A stretch of 64,000 nt of DNA from Liolophura sinensis (Eukaryota > Mollusca > Polyplacophora > Chitonida > Chitonidae), in the NCBI RefSeq assembly GCF_032854445.1, contig NC_088302.1, forward strand, positions 1,056,001-1,120,000. The letters run 5' to 3'. Shown one piece after another: positions 1 to 11,806 of the stretch. The first letter of the stretch is position 1. The number at the start of each line of letters is the position of its first letter. The notes beneath the pieces are model-generated. The model ran no database searches. It was not told the DNA's origin and saw nothing but the letters and a program-made list of their open reading frames with translations. Made by a program: the position numbers and the translations under genes.

Positions 1-350
1 CTGACCAGACCACTTATCTTAATATCCCATGTGCATTCTGATTAGACCACTTATCCCAATATCCCATGTACATACTGATCAGACCACTTATCCCAATATC
101 CCATGTACATTCTGACCATACCACTTATCCCAATATCCCATGTGCATTCTGATTAGACCACTTATCTCAATATCCCATGTGCATTCTGATTAGACCAGTT
201 ATCCGAATATGCCATGTACATACTGATCAGACCACTTATCTCAATATCCCACCTGCATTCTGATTAGACCACTTATGGCAATATCCCAGGTGCATGCTGA
301 CCAGACCACTTATCTCAATATCCCATGTACATGCTAATCAGACAACATAT
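1..350. repeat. 37-bp minisatellite, about 9.4 copies, cut by the window edge
   Basis: Units begin ctgatcagaccacttat and recur exactly every 37 bases from base 1 (starts at 1, 38, 75, 112, 149, 186, 223, 260, 297, 334). Copies differ at a few positions, such as gtgcatt against gtacata. The array continues off the left edge, so its real size is unknown. Confidence 0.95.
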
Positions 351-900
351 TGCTATATTTGATGCGCATGCCCAGTCCACCTTTACGATTATGTCGTGTG
401 TCATAAGACAACCAATTCCTTAGAACTATACCACAATATTGCAGGCAAATAAGCAATATTATGTAAAGCTGATAAGCTAGAAAACTGTTACCAAATGGTC
501 TGACAGCAATGGCCCATGATTGTTGGTTAAATGGTTTTTCTCTTGTTAGTTAAATTCTAGCACTAAGGCTTTTGATGGAAGACATCCACGAATTTCGTTC
601 TGAGGGCGTTTTTCTTCTAACTAAGCTGAACCACTTCCATGCTTCAGTCTTACGTCGACTCCAGGAATAGCTACGCTAAAAGGACAAAATCCTTAGCCGA
701 TAATTTGATAATTTGGCTGTGGTGGAGTTTGTCGATTTTTAATTTACTTATGGTAAATGGATGTAGCCGAAGGACATTTTATTTAGGAATGTTTGTGTTA
801 TTTTAATAACAAGCGACTCAAGAACTGTGTTGTTCATTGCCAAGGGACATCTTTAGTGCAAAACGAATTAAGCGACACAGCCTTATAACAGATACCAGGT
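351..900. other. Unassigned non-coding stretch
   Basis: Sequence between two minisatellites. I see no open frame of useful length, no recognisable repeat and no RNA gene in it. Confidence 0.5.
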
Positions 901-1442
901 CACATGAGAACTCTCTTGGATTTGTTATTATATGCTGTATTTCACGTGGTCATATGAGAACTGTCTTGGATTCGTTAACATATGCTGTATTTCACGTGTT
1001 GACATGAGAACTGTCTTGGATTCGTTAACATTTGCTGTATTTCACGTGGTCACATGAGAACTGTCTTGGATTCGTTAACATTTGCTGTATTTCACGTGGT
1101 CACATGCGAACTGTCTTGGATTCGTTAACATATACTGTATTTCACGTGGTCACATGAGAACTGTCTTGGATTCGTTAACATATGCTGTATTTCACGTGGT
1201 CATATGAGAACTGTCTTGGATTCGTTAACATATGCTGTATTTCACGTGGTCACATGAGAACTGTCTTGGATTCGTTAACATTTGCTGTATTTCACGTGTT
1301 GACATGAGAACTGTCTTGGATTCGTTAACATATGCTGTATTTCACGTGGTCACATGAGAACTGTCTTGGATTCGTTAACATATACTGTATTTCACGTGGT
1401 CACAAGAGAACTGTATTGGGTTCGTTAACATATGCTGTATTT
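901..1442. repeat. 50-bp minisatellite, about 10.8 copies
   Basis: The unit runs cacatgagaactgtcttgg through to a ttcacgtggt end and repeats every 50 bases. Copies differ at only a handful of sites (tatgc, tttgc or tatac; gtggt or gtgtt), so the array is young or actively homogenised. Confidence 0.95.
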
Positions 1443-1771
1443 GTTGATTTTACTATCAGTATGTAGAACTGCTTGACAATTCTTTTTATCAGTCTTCTCA
1501 TTTAGCAAAGCGTCCTCTAGATGTCAGTGATTTTTCCAATTGAAAATATTAAGAATAAGCTCACCAGCATTCTTCAGATATGTTTTCTATTAGACCCTGA
1601 AAACGATCGGGTAATTTCAATATAGCCATGCTGTGACAATTTTCGTGGAAATTTTGCATGAATTTTGCAAAATCCACTCTTTTTTTTGAAAGATACAATT
1701 GGGACATCCACAGAATTTTCTATGAGCCCATGCTTCCTGTATATATGGCCTAGACAATGTCTTCCGCACGT

Positions 1772-1831
1772 CGCTGTCATACGACTGAAAAATTGTTAAG
1801 TACGACGTTAAACCCCAAGTACTCACTCACA
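1772..1831 (+). mobile_element. 5'-truncated SINE tail (family B) with target-site duplication
   Basis: The segment contains the family-B SINE 3' end (gactgaaaaattgttaagta, then the cgacgttaaaccccaag box). It is bounded by an 11-base direct repeat, cttccgcacgt, at 1761-1771 and 1832-1842. That is the mark of target-primed insertion of a roughly 60-base truncated copy. The same tail closes the longer copy at 22.7-23.0 kb. Confidence 0.85.
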
Positions 1832-1842
1832 CTTCCGCACGT

Positions 1843-2690
1843 AACACGGTAAATGCCGCCGACCGTGCACGAATGCTTTCTATTCACCGCCTTTTACTTA
1901 GCAGATCTCGCCGAACTGTCTTTGTAGGCCACAGATTGCAAGAATATAGGTGATAGCCTACATACACGGTCTAACAGCTTATGAAAGCAAGTATATTTAT
2001 AACTCATTTTCAACGCAGGTAAAAATGTCACAGCGGTTATCTGGAGACCAATTAATCAGATCTATATACGTTCTTTTCCATAGGATTTCAAGCACGTAAT
2101 TGATGTTTTATGCAAATGTACAAATTGTTAAGGGTCTAGACGATTAATGCTTCAAAGATGAGGGAATGTACGCCATGACAACACGCGGGCCTCTGTGACC
2201 TGTAGGTATCATGTCAACCACTTTAAACGCCCTGTTCGTCCTGTCACTTCCCATGTCTGCCCGCGGCCTTGGGTAATATGCCATTTCAGGATCGCCTGTG
2301 CCTCGCTACGCAGTATACACCATACAGGTACGCTCTGACAACACTGGTGGCTAGTCTGGACACTGTTGTAATGACCAGTGCATATCATGAAAATCAAAAT
2401 GAAGTCCGCTCAGTACCTGGTCCATGGCGAGACGTTACCATGACACTAGATGCTTCGTTCTCTAGTGTGCAAAATAATTTTTCCTCAAATTATTTCCGGT
2501 CGGCAATTGCTGTTGACTATATGGGTAGAACTTTACTTTCCTGTCAGTTCTTCCATTAACGCTGGCCAGCGTCGAATGAGGGATATGACTGGTCGATTCC
2601 AAATTGCTTATTCCAAGTAAAAGTCCTGCTACTATTGCTACTGCAGGCACCCGAAGCACGACAACTGAGCGCAATCTTCCTTGCCCGCTT
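1843..2690. other. Unassigned stretch; weak open frames only
   Basis: Plus-strand and minus-strand open frames of 60-96 codons overlap here (for example 2269-2559). None has a recognisable domain, good codon signal or a splice context that I can defend. I treat the stretch as non-coding. Confidence 0.45.
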
Positions 2691-2958
2691 GGGTGCCTCC
2701 GTGGCTAAGTTGGTTAGCGCGGTAGCGCAGCGTATTGACCCTGGAGCCTCTCACCGATGCGGTCGCTGTGAGTTCAAGTCCAGCTCATGCTGGCTTCCTC
2801 TACGGCCGTACGCGGAAAGGTCTGTCAGCAACCTGCGGATGGTCGTGGGTTTCCCCCGGGCTCTAGCCGGTTTCCTCCCACCATAATGCTGGCCGCTGTC
2901 GCATAAGTGAAATATTTTTGTGTACGGCGTAAAACACCAATGAAATAAATAAATAAAT
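2691..2958 (+). mobile_element. tRNA-derived SINE, family A, near full length
   Basis: The head has an A-box-like segment (tggctaagttggttagcg) and a B-box-like segment (gagttcaagtcc), as expected of an internal RNA polymerase III promoter. A conserved body follows (cctgcggatggtcgtgggtt, then cctcccaccataatgctgg). The tail reads gtacggcgtaaaacaccaat and then AAATA repeats. At least nine other full or partial copies occur in this window. The family resembles V-SINE-type elements described in molluscs (possibly RUDI); that name is from memory only. Confidence 0.9.
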
Positions 2959-3089
2959 CCTTACCTGCCATTATGATAATCATCAGTTTGGCCTATGAAG
3001 TGTTAACAGCTACGGTAATAAAGAGACACTGTTAAAATTGTTAAAATTGTTATGGTAATAAAAAGACACACTTCTTTGTGGCGATGGTC

Positions 3090-3330
3090 TTCACCGTCAC
3101 TGTGACAGTACATTACCCGCTCTGTAGCAATAGGCTTTACCGTCATTGTGGCAATAGGCTTTATCGTCACTGTGGCAACATACTATACTGACTTTACCGT
3201 GAGTGTGACAACTGGCTTTACCTGAATCCTCGCAACAGACTTCACCGTAAATTGCAGCAACAGACTTAATCCTAACTGTGACAATAGACTTTATTGTTGA
3301 CGATTCCTTTGCCCCCTTAATTTGCCTTAA
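3090..3330. repeat. Degenerate tandem repeat, about 30-bp unit
   Basis: Variants of gactttaccgtcactgtggc recur irregularly about every 28-32 bases with heavy divergence. An open minus-strand frame here (82 codons, rich in C, H and K-A-Y) is a product of the repeat. Confidence 0.6.
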
Positions 3331-3665
3331 AAGAATAGAACACATTTACATAACCTATACCTGAAATGAAAGAGCTATACTTAAGGTTAAATAAAAATCT
3401 CTCAACTTTCTACCAGCAGTGCTTGTTATTTGAGTACTTTATAGTTACATACATAGATGACTTCGAAGGCCGCCACATTTAACCATTACATACATCATCG
3501 TGCTTAGCTTTGCGGAGTAGCTGTTCAGGGCATGGCATTCCAGACACATTTTAGCAGCCTAACAGCCACTCATGTAGGCGTGATGTGTCCGTCTAGTGCA
3601 CCTCAAACTCTCACTTTTTAGAGCTGGCTTTCACAGACCATAAAAATCCATGATTATCACGATAT

Positions 3666-3813
3666 TTATTTTATTTATATATTTGATTGGTGTTTTAGGT
3701 GAACTAAAAAAATATTTCACTTACACCACGGCGGCCAGCATTACGGTGGGCAGACGCCGGGCAAAACCCGGGGGAAACCCATAACCATCTGTATGTTGCT
3801 GTCACACGTTATC
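3666..3813 (-). mobile_element. SINE family A, partial copy in reverse orientation, with 14-bp TSD
   Basis: Reading the minus strand gives the family-A body and tail. On the plus strand these appear as gattggtgtttta, then atatttcac, then ggccagcattacggtggg. A perfect 14-base duplication, gattatcacgatat, flanks it at 3652-3665 and 3814-3827. The tRNA-like head is missing, so this is a 5'-truncated insertion. Confidence 0.88.
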
Positions 3814-3957
3814 GATTATCACGATATACGTACGTATTTAGCGGAGGCTAGAAATGCACTGTAACCATGTGGTAGGAGTAAAACCTTAAGCACAGTAACG
3901 GGACGATGAAAATTCAAGAGGAGGAAAGGTTTTTCATTGGAGAAGCCCAAAACATGG

Positions 3958-4112
3958 CGGGGGCCTCTGTGGCCGAGGGGTTTAGCACACCAGCACGGCC
4001 GTACGTGGGACGATCTTGCAGCAACTTGCGGATAGTCGTGGGTTTCTCCCGGGCTCTGCCCGATTTCCTCCCACCATAATGCTGGTCGCCGACGCATAAT
4101 TGAAATATTCTA
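3958..4112 (+). mobile_element. SINE family A with internal deletion
   Basis: The copy starts with ggggcctctgtggccgagg, a degenerate head. It skips much of the tRNA-like part and resumes at the conserved body (gtcgtgggtttctcccggg, cctcccaccataatgctgg). The tail is cut short before the AAATA repeats. Confidence 0.8.
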
Positions 4113-4259
4113 TGAATTAAACATGGTGATACATTCAATGTCCCTCGGATCGGTGGATTATGTAGACAATGATGATGTTTAAAATCGTATTTTTTTTCTT
4201 GCGAAAATTTTTAAAAAATGAGAATTCAGTTTGTATAGCTCTTTCATTTAAGGTATAGG

Positions 4260-4505
4260 CTCAGTCGGTTAGCGCGCTAGCGTAGCGTAATGACCCGGGA
4301 GCCTCTCACCAATGCGGTCGCTGTGAGTCCGGCTCATTCTGGCTCGCTCTCCGGTCGTAAGTGGGAAGGTATGCCAGCAACCTGCGGATGGTCGTGGGTT
4401 TCCCCCGGGATCTGCCTGGTTTCCTCCCACCATAATGCTGGCCGCCGTCGTAAAAGTGAAATATTCTTGAGTACGGCGTAAAACACCAATCAAATAATAC
4501 ATAAA
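4260..4505 (+). mobile_element. SINE family A, nearly complete, with 13-bp TSD
   Basis: The copy starts inside the A-box region (ctcagtcggttagcgcgc). The body is intact and the tail is ggcgtaaaacaccaatcaaa. A 13-base direct repeat, tttaaggtatagg, lies at 4247-4259 and 4506-4518. The insertion splits the right arm of an inverted repeat, so the arm is older than the SINE. Confidence 0.9.
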
Positions 4506-4599
4506 TTTAAGGTATAGGTTGTATAAATGTGGAGGTATTTTTTGTTTGTTTGTTTGTTTGTTTTTTTAATTTCTTATTTGAAAAGTTCCGTTTATTTGT

Positions 4600-4880
4600 G
4601 CCCTTGTTGATAGCCTAGAATGTTAACGCTTTGGTAGGCGGTCTAGAATGTTACCGCCTTGCTGATAGGTTAACGCCTTTGTAGATAACCTAGAAAGTTA
4701 GGGCTTTGTTCATAACCTAGAATGATAGCCACCTTGTTGATAACCCAGAATGTTAACGCCTTGTCAATAACCAAGAGTGATCACGCCTTTTAGATAAGCC
4801 AAAATGTCAACGCTTTGTTGTTAACCTAGAATGCAAACGCCATGTTGATAACACACAATGTTAACGCCTTGTTTATGAAC
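4600..4880. repeat. Degenerate tandem repeat, unit about 30-36 bp
   Basis: Around nine diverged copies of ataacctagaatgttaacgc separated by variable ttgttg linkers. The divergence is much higher than in neighbouring arrays, so this is an old, decaying minisatellite. Confidence 0.7.
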
Positions 4881-6094
4881 TGGTTTAGAGAATGAAACAG
4901 TCACGGCGATGAGCAGAAGGGGGTAACACAACTAAAATTAAGCTAATTCCCCGTGCCTTTGATCTCATCTAAAAAGACGAAGTTCAGTTCCGATTGAATT
5001 TTAAAGGGAAATTTTATTTGCCCTAGAGTTGGTATGTTAACTCTATTTGCACTCCCCATATCAGGCCTGGGTTTGGCCAAAAATGTCAACTTGCTATGCT
5101 GAACTGCCATGATTACTACGTTATACGGTGTAATCCCCTACAAAATGTTACATAATAGTACATACACAAGATTTGTAACATTTATAATGTTGAACGTAAC
5201 ATTTTCTGAGCATTATGCAAAGTATTCAGTTTCTACCACTTGAAAAAGTGTTAAGCCAGTGGTACAAATGGTTTTCCCATTGGTGTTAAGCCAGTGGTAC
5301 AAATGGTTTTCCCTCCCGCAGGATTGCAAAACCGTGAGCTGTAGCATGATAAAAGCTGTATAAAACATCCCTGTGTTCAGATACTCTATGTTCCGGCTTT
5401 AGTCAACGCTAATCTTGTAGGACGTTTTACCCGGATTTAACGCGGGCAAACTTAGGATTTTGTGAAAACACTTGTAATAAATAATAATGATATTACTAAT
5501 TTTAGGCCCTCTGTTCATTTGCATACTTTAAATTATTAAATATAGGATGCCTGTCATCAGGACTTTGGAAGATGATCGTTGAGGCGAGTGTAGGAATAAT
5601 ATGATCACTAGACTGAGAGGAATTTTAGCTTTTACCTGATTTGAGCTGTGATCCTGCCAGAAAATTAGGTCATGTTGTGAAAAACTGGGTTACAAAGGCA
5701 ATGGACGTCAAACCATCAACATTTTTCTTCACGATGGTTTTTGTATGTGGGGTGTCGACACGCTTCGGTTTTTCTAAGATCAATTTCTGAAGTGAAAATT
5801 GATATTACACTAGTGAAAGAGAAATCCTATGTTGGTGAGTTTCCTTGTTAATAATGTAGCTGATTAACAAAATTGAATTACCAGGGAACTAACTAAATTT
5901 CCAAGACCTAATAGTTGTATTGATTTATACTGCCGTGTAAATATTTAAGCCAATTTCTGTCAGGAGTGACGTGAATAAAGATCAAAACCTTATGCAAGTC
6001 ATCATCGCGAAGGCTTTTTGACAATCTGACAATCTGCATTAATAAACTCTGCAGTCACATATTTAGAACACGCATCAACAGACGTGTACAACAT
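4881..6094. other. Unassigned non-coding stretch
   Basis: I see no gene. The only structure noted is a 30-base near-perfect duplication (tgttaagccagtggtacaaa) at 5249 and 5284, period 35, which may be a tandem array in its first step. Confidence 0.5.
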
Positions 6095-6473
6095 AATGTT
6101 TCATCACTGTTTCCATAGGCGAATGTTTTTCCATTGCTTCCCTGGGCAAATGTTTCCCCATCGCTTGCCTTGGCGAATGTTTCATCACTGTTTCCATAGG
6201 CGAATGTTTTTCCATTGCTTCCCTGGGCAAATGTTTCCTCATCGCTTGCCTTGGCGAATGTTTCATCACTGTTTCCATAGGCGAATGTTTTTCCATTGCT
6301 TCCCTGGGCAAATGTTTCCCCATCGCTTGCCTTGGCGAATGTTTCATCACTGTTTCCATAGGCGAATGTTTTTCCATTGCTTCCCTGGGCAAATGTTTCC
6401 TCATCGCTTGCCTTGGCGAATGTTTCATCATTGTTTCCATAGGCGAATGTTTTTCCATTGCTTCCCTGGGCGA
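6095..6473. repeat. Higher-order minisatellite, 81-bp unit made of three 27-bp subunits
   Basis: Three related 27-base subunits alternate in fixed order: aatgtttcatcactgtttcc, aatgtttttccattgcttcc and aatgtttccccatcgcttgc, each followed by a seven-base end. The 81-base trio repeats from 6095, 6176, 6257, 6338 and 6419. Because 27 is a multiple of three, both strands stay open (about 160 codons plus, 140 minus) and would give nine-residue periodic peptides. No start context, splice site or family supports a protein. Confidence 0.93.
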
Positions 6474-7559
6474 AGACAAGGACACGTTCGTTTTCATGTC
6501 TGGGTGAAGAAAAATGCCCTAGCCTATAACAGAGTTGATCTGCTTCAAGGGTACATTATCCTAATACAGTAAGTCTTAAACGCTAATTAAACGATCACCC
6601 AGTCCATAAGTGCATTTCTATCCACTCATTTATTCCTTAAAACTTCAGCTAGGGAATCCCTCCTTAATGGTATCCCCAATGTGTCTGCTCTCACTTATTC
6701 CCTTAGCGAGAGAATCTCTCCTCAATGATAACATCAATGTGTCTGTTGTCACCCATTTCCTCGATCAGGGAATTTCTTCTCATTGACTCGGTCGGTGAAA
6801 TCGTCGTCACAGATTCTTTTTGTGTAGTCCTCGTTACACATTGTCCTCGTGACTCTATTATTCTTTACTCGGTAGTTGTAAAGCCCGTGGAGAATTATAT
6901 ATCACATAATCGCTTAGTGAATGTTACTTCGGCAGTGGTTGCAGTGAATTTCTCGATTAATTATATATCATATATTCCCTCAGTGAAGCTCCACTCAGCA
7001 GTCAATCCACATCTCGCATTCTACACTCTTGTCACGGGTTTCCCTGACAAATTCCACGTCTTACATAATCATAATTCTAAATATAACGTAGCGAAAGGAT
7101 TATCATGAAAAAGGTGCGAATAAAGTATTTTATAAATCATGCCAGTATCACCTCACCTGGGCTGAAGATTGGAGCGGAGAAAATAACACTTTAACCAGCT
7201 CTCCCAGTTTCACCACATATCCAGTGTTTTAAATCGAGCGTAATTTCAGCTCAATTTTCCCAGGTAATTGAATTATAGCCTCGTGCTACTCCACAATTTT
7301 TCTTTGTTTATTCTTCATACTCCCTTATCATTCAGACAAGAGCTGCTGCCAATACCAGGTTTTCACTGGATTCTGAATTTGCCAAAACAAGACGACCTAG
7401 AGAAGGCAGTTGTCAAATCATCGATTATGTCATGTGTTAAGATGCCTTATGCATAAAGCCTGCTATCTGCACCATGTCTATCTTATCTCACCATGTCTAC
7501 CTTATCTCATCGAGATACATATTCTCAAGTTTTCGGTTGAATTAAGACAGTCTTTCCTG
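6474..7559. other. Unassigned stretch with short open frames
   Basis: A 127-codon plus-strand frame spans 6725-7108. Its conceptual product is hydrophobic, with no domain I recognise, and the region shows faint internal repetition of 'ccctcagtgaa'-like phrases. I do not call it a gene. Confidence 0.4.
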
Positions 7560-8235
7560 TCTGGACATCGCCATGTATCCTCTCTTACTAGCTGTAAGTC
7601 CCCGTGTATCCTCTGGTACCAGCTGTCTGGACGCCGTCATGTACCCTATGGTACCAGCTGTCTCTAAATCGTCATGTACACCCTGATACAAGTTGTCTCG
7701 ACGTCGCCATTTACCCTCTTGTACTAGCTTTCTGGACGTCGTCATGTGCCCTCTGGTACTAGCTATATGAATGTCGGCATGTACACTCAGGTACAAGTTA
7801 TCTGGACGTCGCCATGTACACTCTGGTACTAGCTGTCTGGACGTCGTCATGTGCCCTCTGGCGCTAGCTGTCTGAACGTCATCATGTACCCTCTGTTTCT
7901 AGCTGTATGGACGTTGTCATGTACCTTCTCTTACCTGTTGTCCGCACGTCGCCGTGTTCCCTCTGGTACTAGCTGTCTGGACGTCGGCATGTACCCTCTG
8001 GTACTAGCTTTCTGGACGTCGTCATGTATCCTCTGGTACTAGCTGTCTGGACGTCTTCATCTACACTCTGGTACTAACTGCCTGGACGTCGCCATGTACC
8101 CTCTGGTACCAGCTGTCTGGACGTCGCCATGTACACTCAGGTACTAGCTGTCTGGACGTCGGCATGTGCCCTCTGGTACTAGCTGTCTGGACGTCGCCAT
8201 GTACACTCAGGTACTAGTTGTCTGGACGTCGGCAT
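7560..8235. repeat. 35-bp minisatellite, about 19 copies
   Basis: The unit ctggacgtcgccatgtaccc, followed by tctggtactagctgt, repeats every 35 bases. Drift is greatest at the left end, and the most homogeneous copies lie toward the right (8000-8230). Confidence 0.93.
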
Positions 8236-9400
8236 CTGGGCGTACTCATATACACTTTAGTAGGTTACTAACCGTAAGCTGGGCTAGAATTCTTCTTGAC
8301 TTTAGGATCAACTAAACCAGCATGCATTCTCATCCATAACCAAATTATTACACGGACTAGAATCATGCCAAAGTCTATTCCCTTACCGACCCGAATCGCG
8401 CACAAGTCATTCCCCTTACATACCAGAATCACGGTCAAGTCAGTCCCCATCAAGGATTAAAATTTAGGGTCTCCGTTAGGGACTAAATTCAGGGTCAAGT
8501 TAGTTCCCATCATTGCTCCGCAAGGCCCAAATCACGATCCGAGAGCCTCTTCCACCAATGTACGCAAAGTATTATCAGCTACCCTCCAAAAAATTATTTT
8601 GATTATTTTACTAAACCTCTATACAAAAATTTTGTAAACTTGACATAATCGTTATCCCAGGCTACCCAAACTTGGCTGTAATTGTATTACCACAGCATCG
8701 AATCAGCAGTAAAAATTTTCTTCAATTAATGTTCATATTTAAAAGTTTATCTTACAATTTTAGACTTAAGTACGAAATTGCTTTGTAAAGTAGGTCCCTG
8801 TATTTTCAGCTGTGCCTTGCAATACGCCGATGAAGTGGATGCGTACTTATGGAAGGCCACACGTACACAGTTCTTCTGTGGCAATAACACATCACATATC
8901 ACCTTACCTCACCTAGATGTGGTCAAGTGTAAGCACTAATTGGCTATTGTACTGAACCTGATCAGTACAACCATTGATGACTGATCAAAATGTCCCTATG
9001 GACGTTCACAATTGCAAAGGATAGAGTATATAGTGAAATGGTGCTTGTTAATATCAAGCGACGTGGGAGATATGATGTAAGAGTTTTGGGTTACATTTGA
9101 TAAGTCTGTATTGTATAGCATCCTTAGGGCGGCTCTGTCAGCAATCACGGCACAATCTAAATGAGTCGTAATTTAATTGCTCTGTCAACTCTTCATCTGT
9201 TTTGAATGGCAAGTCCATACCTTGTTTAATAAATAATTAAAATACCTTTCCTACGTTATTTACAAATATCAAAGAATACAAATTGTTGACCTAAATATGA
9301 TAACAGCATGTAAGGCAAAATGCTCACTTCATTTTGATATTGTACATGTAACTAGCATATAGTTACCACTAATGAGGGTATAGCCTCCTCTAGGCACGTA
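8236..9400. other. Unassigned AT-rich non-coding stretch
   Basis: There are short diverged repeats of a 'cagaatcacggtcaagtca' phrase at 8340-8540. I see no credible coding region or known element. Confidence 0.45.
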
Positions 9401-9404
9401 ACTA

Positions 9405-10180
9405 AGCTATACTGGCGGGTTATGAAAGGGACAACATCGCCTTGGCACATAACTACGCAATACTGACGAGTACTGAAAGGGACAACATCGCCTTGGCAGT
9501 AATACACACGTATCTACGCTATACTGACCAGTTACCAAAGGGACAGCATCACCTTGGCAGTAATACACACGTACATGTAACTACGCTATACTGTCCAGTT
9601 ATCAAAGGGACTTGGCAGTAATACACACGTAACTACGCTATACTGACCAGTTACCAAAGGGACAACATCGTATTGGCTGCAATACACACGTAACTACGCT
9701 ATACTGACCAGTTATCAAAGGGACAACATCGTATTGGCTGTAATACACACGTATCTACGCTATACTGACCAGTTATCAAAGGGACAGCATCGCCTTGGCA
9801 GTAATACACACGTAACTACGCTATACTGACCAGTTACCAAAGGGACAGCATCGCCTTGGCTGTAATACACACGTAACTACGCTATACTGACCAGTTACCA
9901 AAGGGACAACATCGTATTGGCAGTAATACACACGTATCTACGCTATACTGACCAGTACTGAAAGGGACAAAATCGCCTTGGCAGTCATTCTCACGTAACT
10001 ACGCTATACTGACCAGTTATCAAAGAGATAGCATCGCCTATCGCCCATCGTCAGTATATACGTTATACTGACCAGTAGTGAAAGGGGACAAAATCGCCTT
10101 GGCAGTAATACACACGTAACTAAGCTATACTGACCAGTTATGAAAGGGACAGCATCGCCTTGGCGGTAATACACAAGCAG
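9405..10180. repeat. 61-bp minisatellite, about 12 copies with indel variants
   Basis: The units contain gctatactgaccagttatca and agggacaacatcgccttggc. Most neighbours are 61 bases apart (for example 9637, 9698, 9759). A few are 52 or 67 because of small deletions and insertions. Confidence 0.92.
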
Positions 10181-10865
10181 TGGCGATATAACATTCTAAT
10201 GCCAGTAGAATTCACGTAACTACCATATAGTTGACAAGTAGTGACGGTACAACATATCCACGCGCGAAATTTACGAAGTTTTCATAAAACTAGGCCTCTA
10301 GGCCTCTGAAATATTTTCATGTCATACACAAAATATGAATCTGATTCTAAATGCCAATGCTGATATGCAAGTGTTCGTAGGAACACCTCTGCCCTCTAAA
10401 ATACTCTACCTCCTATATACTCAAGGGTAATGTGGAAGGCGGGGAACGTGGCAGAATTACACATTCTCCCTGCCTGGTGTTAAGCTGTCTGGACACGAGC
10501 TCTGTATCAGTGATCTGCGATGCATCCGCTACAGAAGGTAGTCCCAAATAATCAACAATAACGAAACCTGGGTTAACATAGGAGAGGTGTGAATATTCAG
10601 TCATGGACGTCAACTGAGGAATTCTAGAGGGAAGAAGACAACCAGAAACGTATAAAATCTTCAGAGATATGTGGCTTATTTCGGTACAGTTGTGATCGCA
10701 ATCTGATGTCATCTTGTAGGCAAGGCGTAACAATCAAAATTTCCCATGCCAAAGTCTGTATATAAAATTTGTAATAATCAAATCGAAGATGTACGCAATT
10801 ATCTGGTACAACGTAAACAATTGGGTACAGAAAGAACCCACCCGTTACCGAAATGCTCAGACTAT

Positions 10866-11806
10866 AGCCCACCACTAAGCATTACCTCACTTATCTGTCC
10901 TAGCTCACACCTGTAAGGCTATAACCCATCCCTGAGCCTTACAACACTTATCTGTACCACCTCCCACCCGCAAGGCTATATCCCACTTCTAAGCTTTTCC
11001 TCACTTATTTGTTCCACCTCCCGCCCGTAAAGCTATATCCCACCTCTGAGCCTTACTACACTTATTTGTCCCACCTCCCACCCGTAAGGCTATATCCCAC
11101 CTCTGAGCCTTACCTCACTTATCTGTCCCATCTCCCACCCGTAAGACTATATCCCACCTCTGAGCCTTACTAAACTTATCTGTCCCACCCCACACCCGTA
11201 AGGCTATATCCCACCTCTGAGCCTTACTACACTTATCTGTCCCAAACCCGTAAGGGTATATCCCACCTCTGAGCCTTACTGCGTTTTTCTGTCCTACCTC
11301 TGAGCCTTACTACACTTATCTGTCCCACCTCCCACCCGTAGGGCTATATCCCACCTCTGAGCCTTACCTCACCTATCTGCCCTACCTCACACCCGTAAAG
11401 CTATATCCCACCTCTGAGCCTTACTACACTTATCTGTCCCAAACCCGTAAGCGCATATCCCACCTCTGAGCCTTACTACACTTATCTGTCCAACCTCCCA
11501 CCCGTAAGACTATATCCCACCTCTGAGCCTTACCTCACCTATCTGCCCTACCTCACACCCGTAAAGCTATATCCCACCTCTGAGCCTTACTACACTTATC
11601 TGTCCCAAACCCGTAAGCGCATATCCCACCTCTGAGCCTTACTACACTTATCTGTCCAACCTCCCACCCATAAAGCTATATCCCACCTCTGAGCCTTACC
11701 TCACCTATCTGCCCTACCTCACACCCGTAAAGCTATATCCCACCTCTGAGCCTTACTACACTTAACTGTCCTACCTCACACCCGTAAGACTATATCCCAC
11801 CTAAAC
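10866..11806. repeat. 57-bp minisatellite, about 16 copies
   Basis: Units read tatatcccacctctgagcct, then tactacacttatctgtccc, then a cacccgtaag link. Spacing is 52-58 bases. A larger block ending in cccaaacccgtaagcgcata is itself repeated near 11440 and 11610, which suggests unequal exchange of several units at once. Confidence 0.92.

Larger units (their letters stand above)
3343..4532. repeat. Inverted-repeat pair with SINEs nested inside
   Basis: About 40 bases at 3343-3382 (containing aacctatacctgaaatgaaa) are the near-perfect reverse complement of a site at about 4231-4259 that continues at 4506-4530. The right arm is split by a SINE inserted between the two copies of its duplicated target. 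The arms are about 0.85 kb apart before correcting for the SINEs. This could be a foldback or MITE-like element, or two dispersed copies of a short repeat in opposite orientation. Confidence 0.65.

Noticed and set aside
2700-2790. tRNA genes
   Set aside because: The A- and B-box-like segments belong to SINE heads joined to a shared body and tail found many times in the window; no free-standing tRNA cloverleaf is seen.
6075-6572. Histidine/methionine-rich repeat protein on either strand
   Set aside because: The frames come from the 27/81-bp array and both strands are open only because the unit is a multiple of three.
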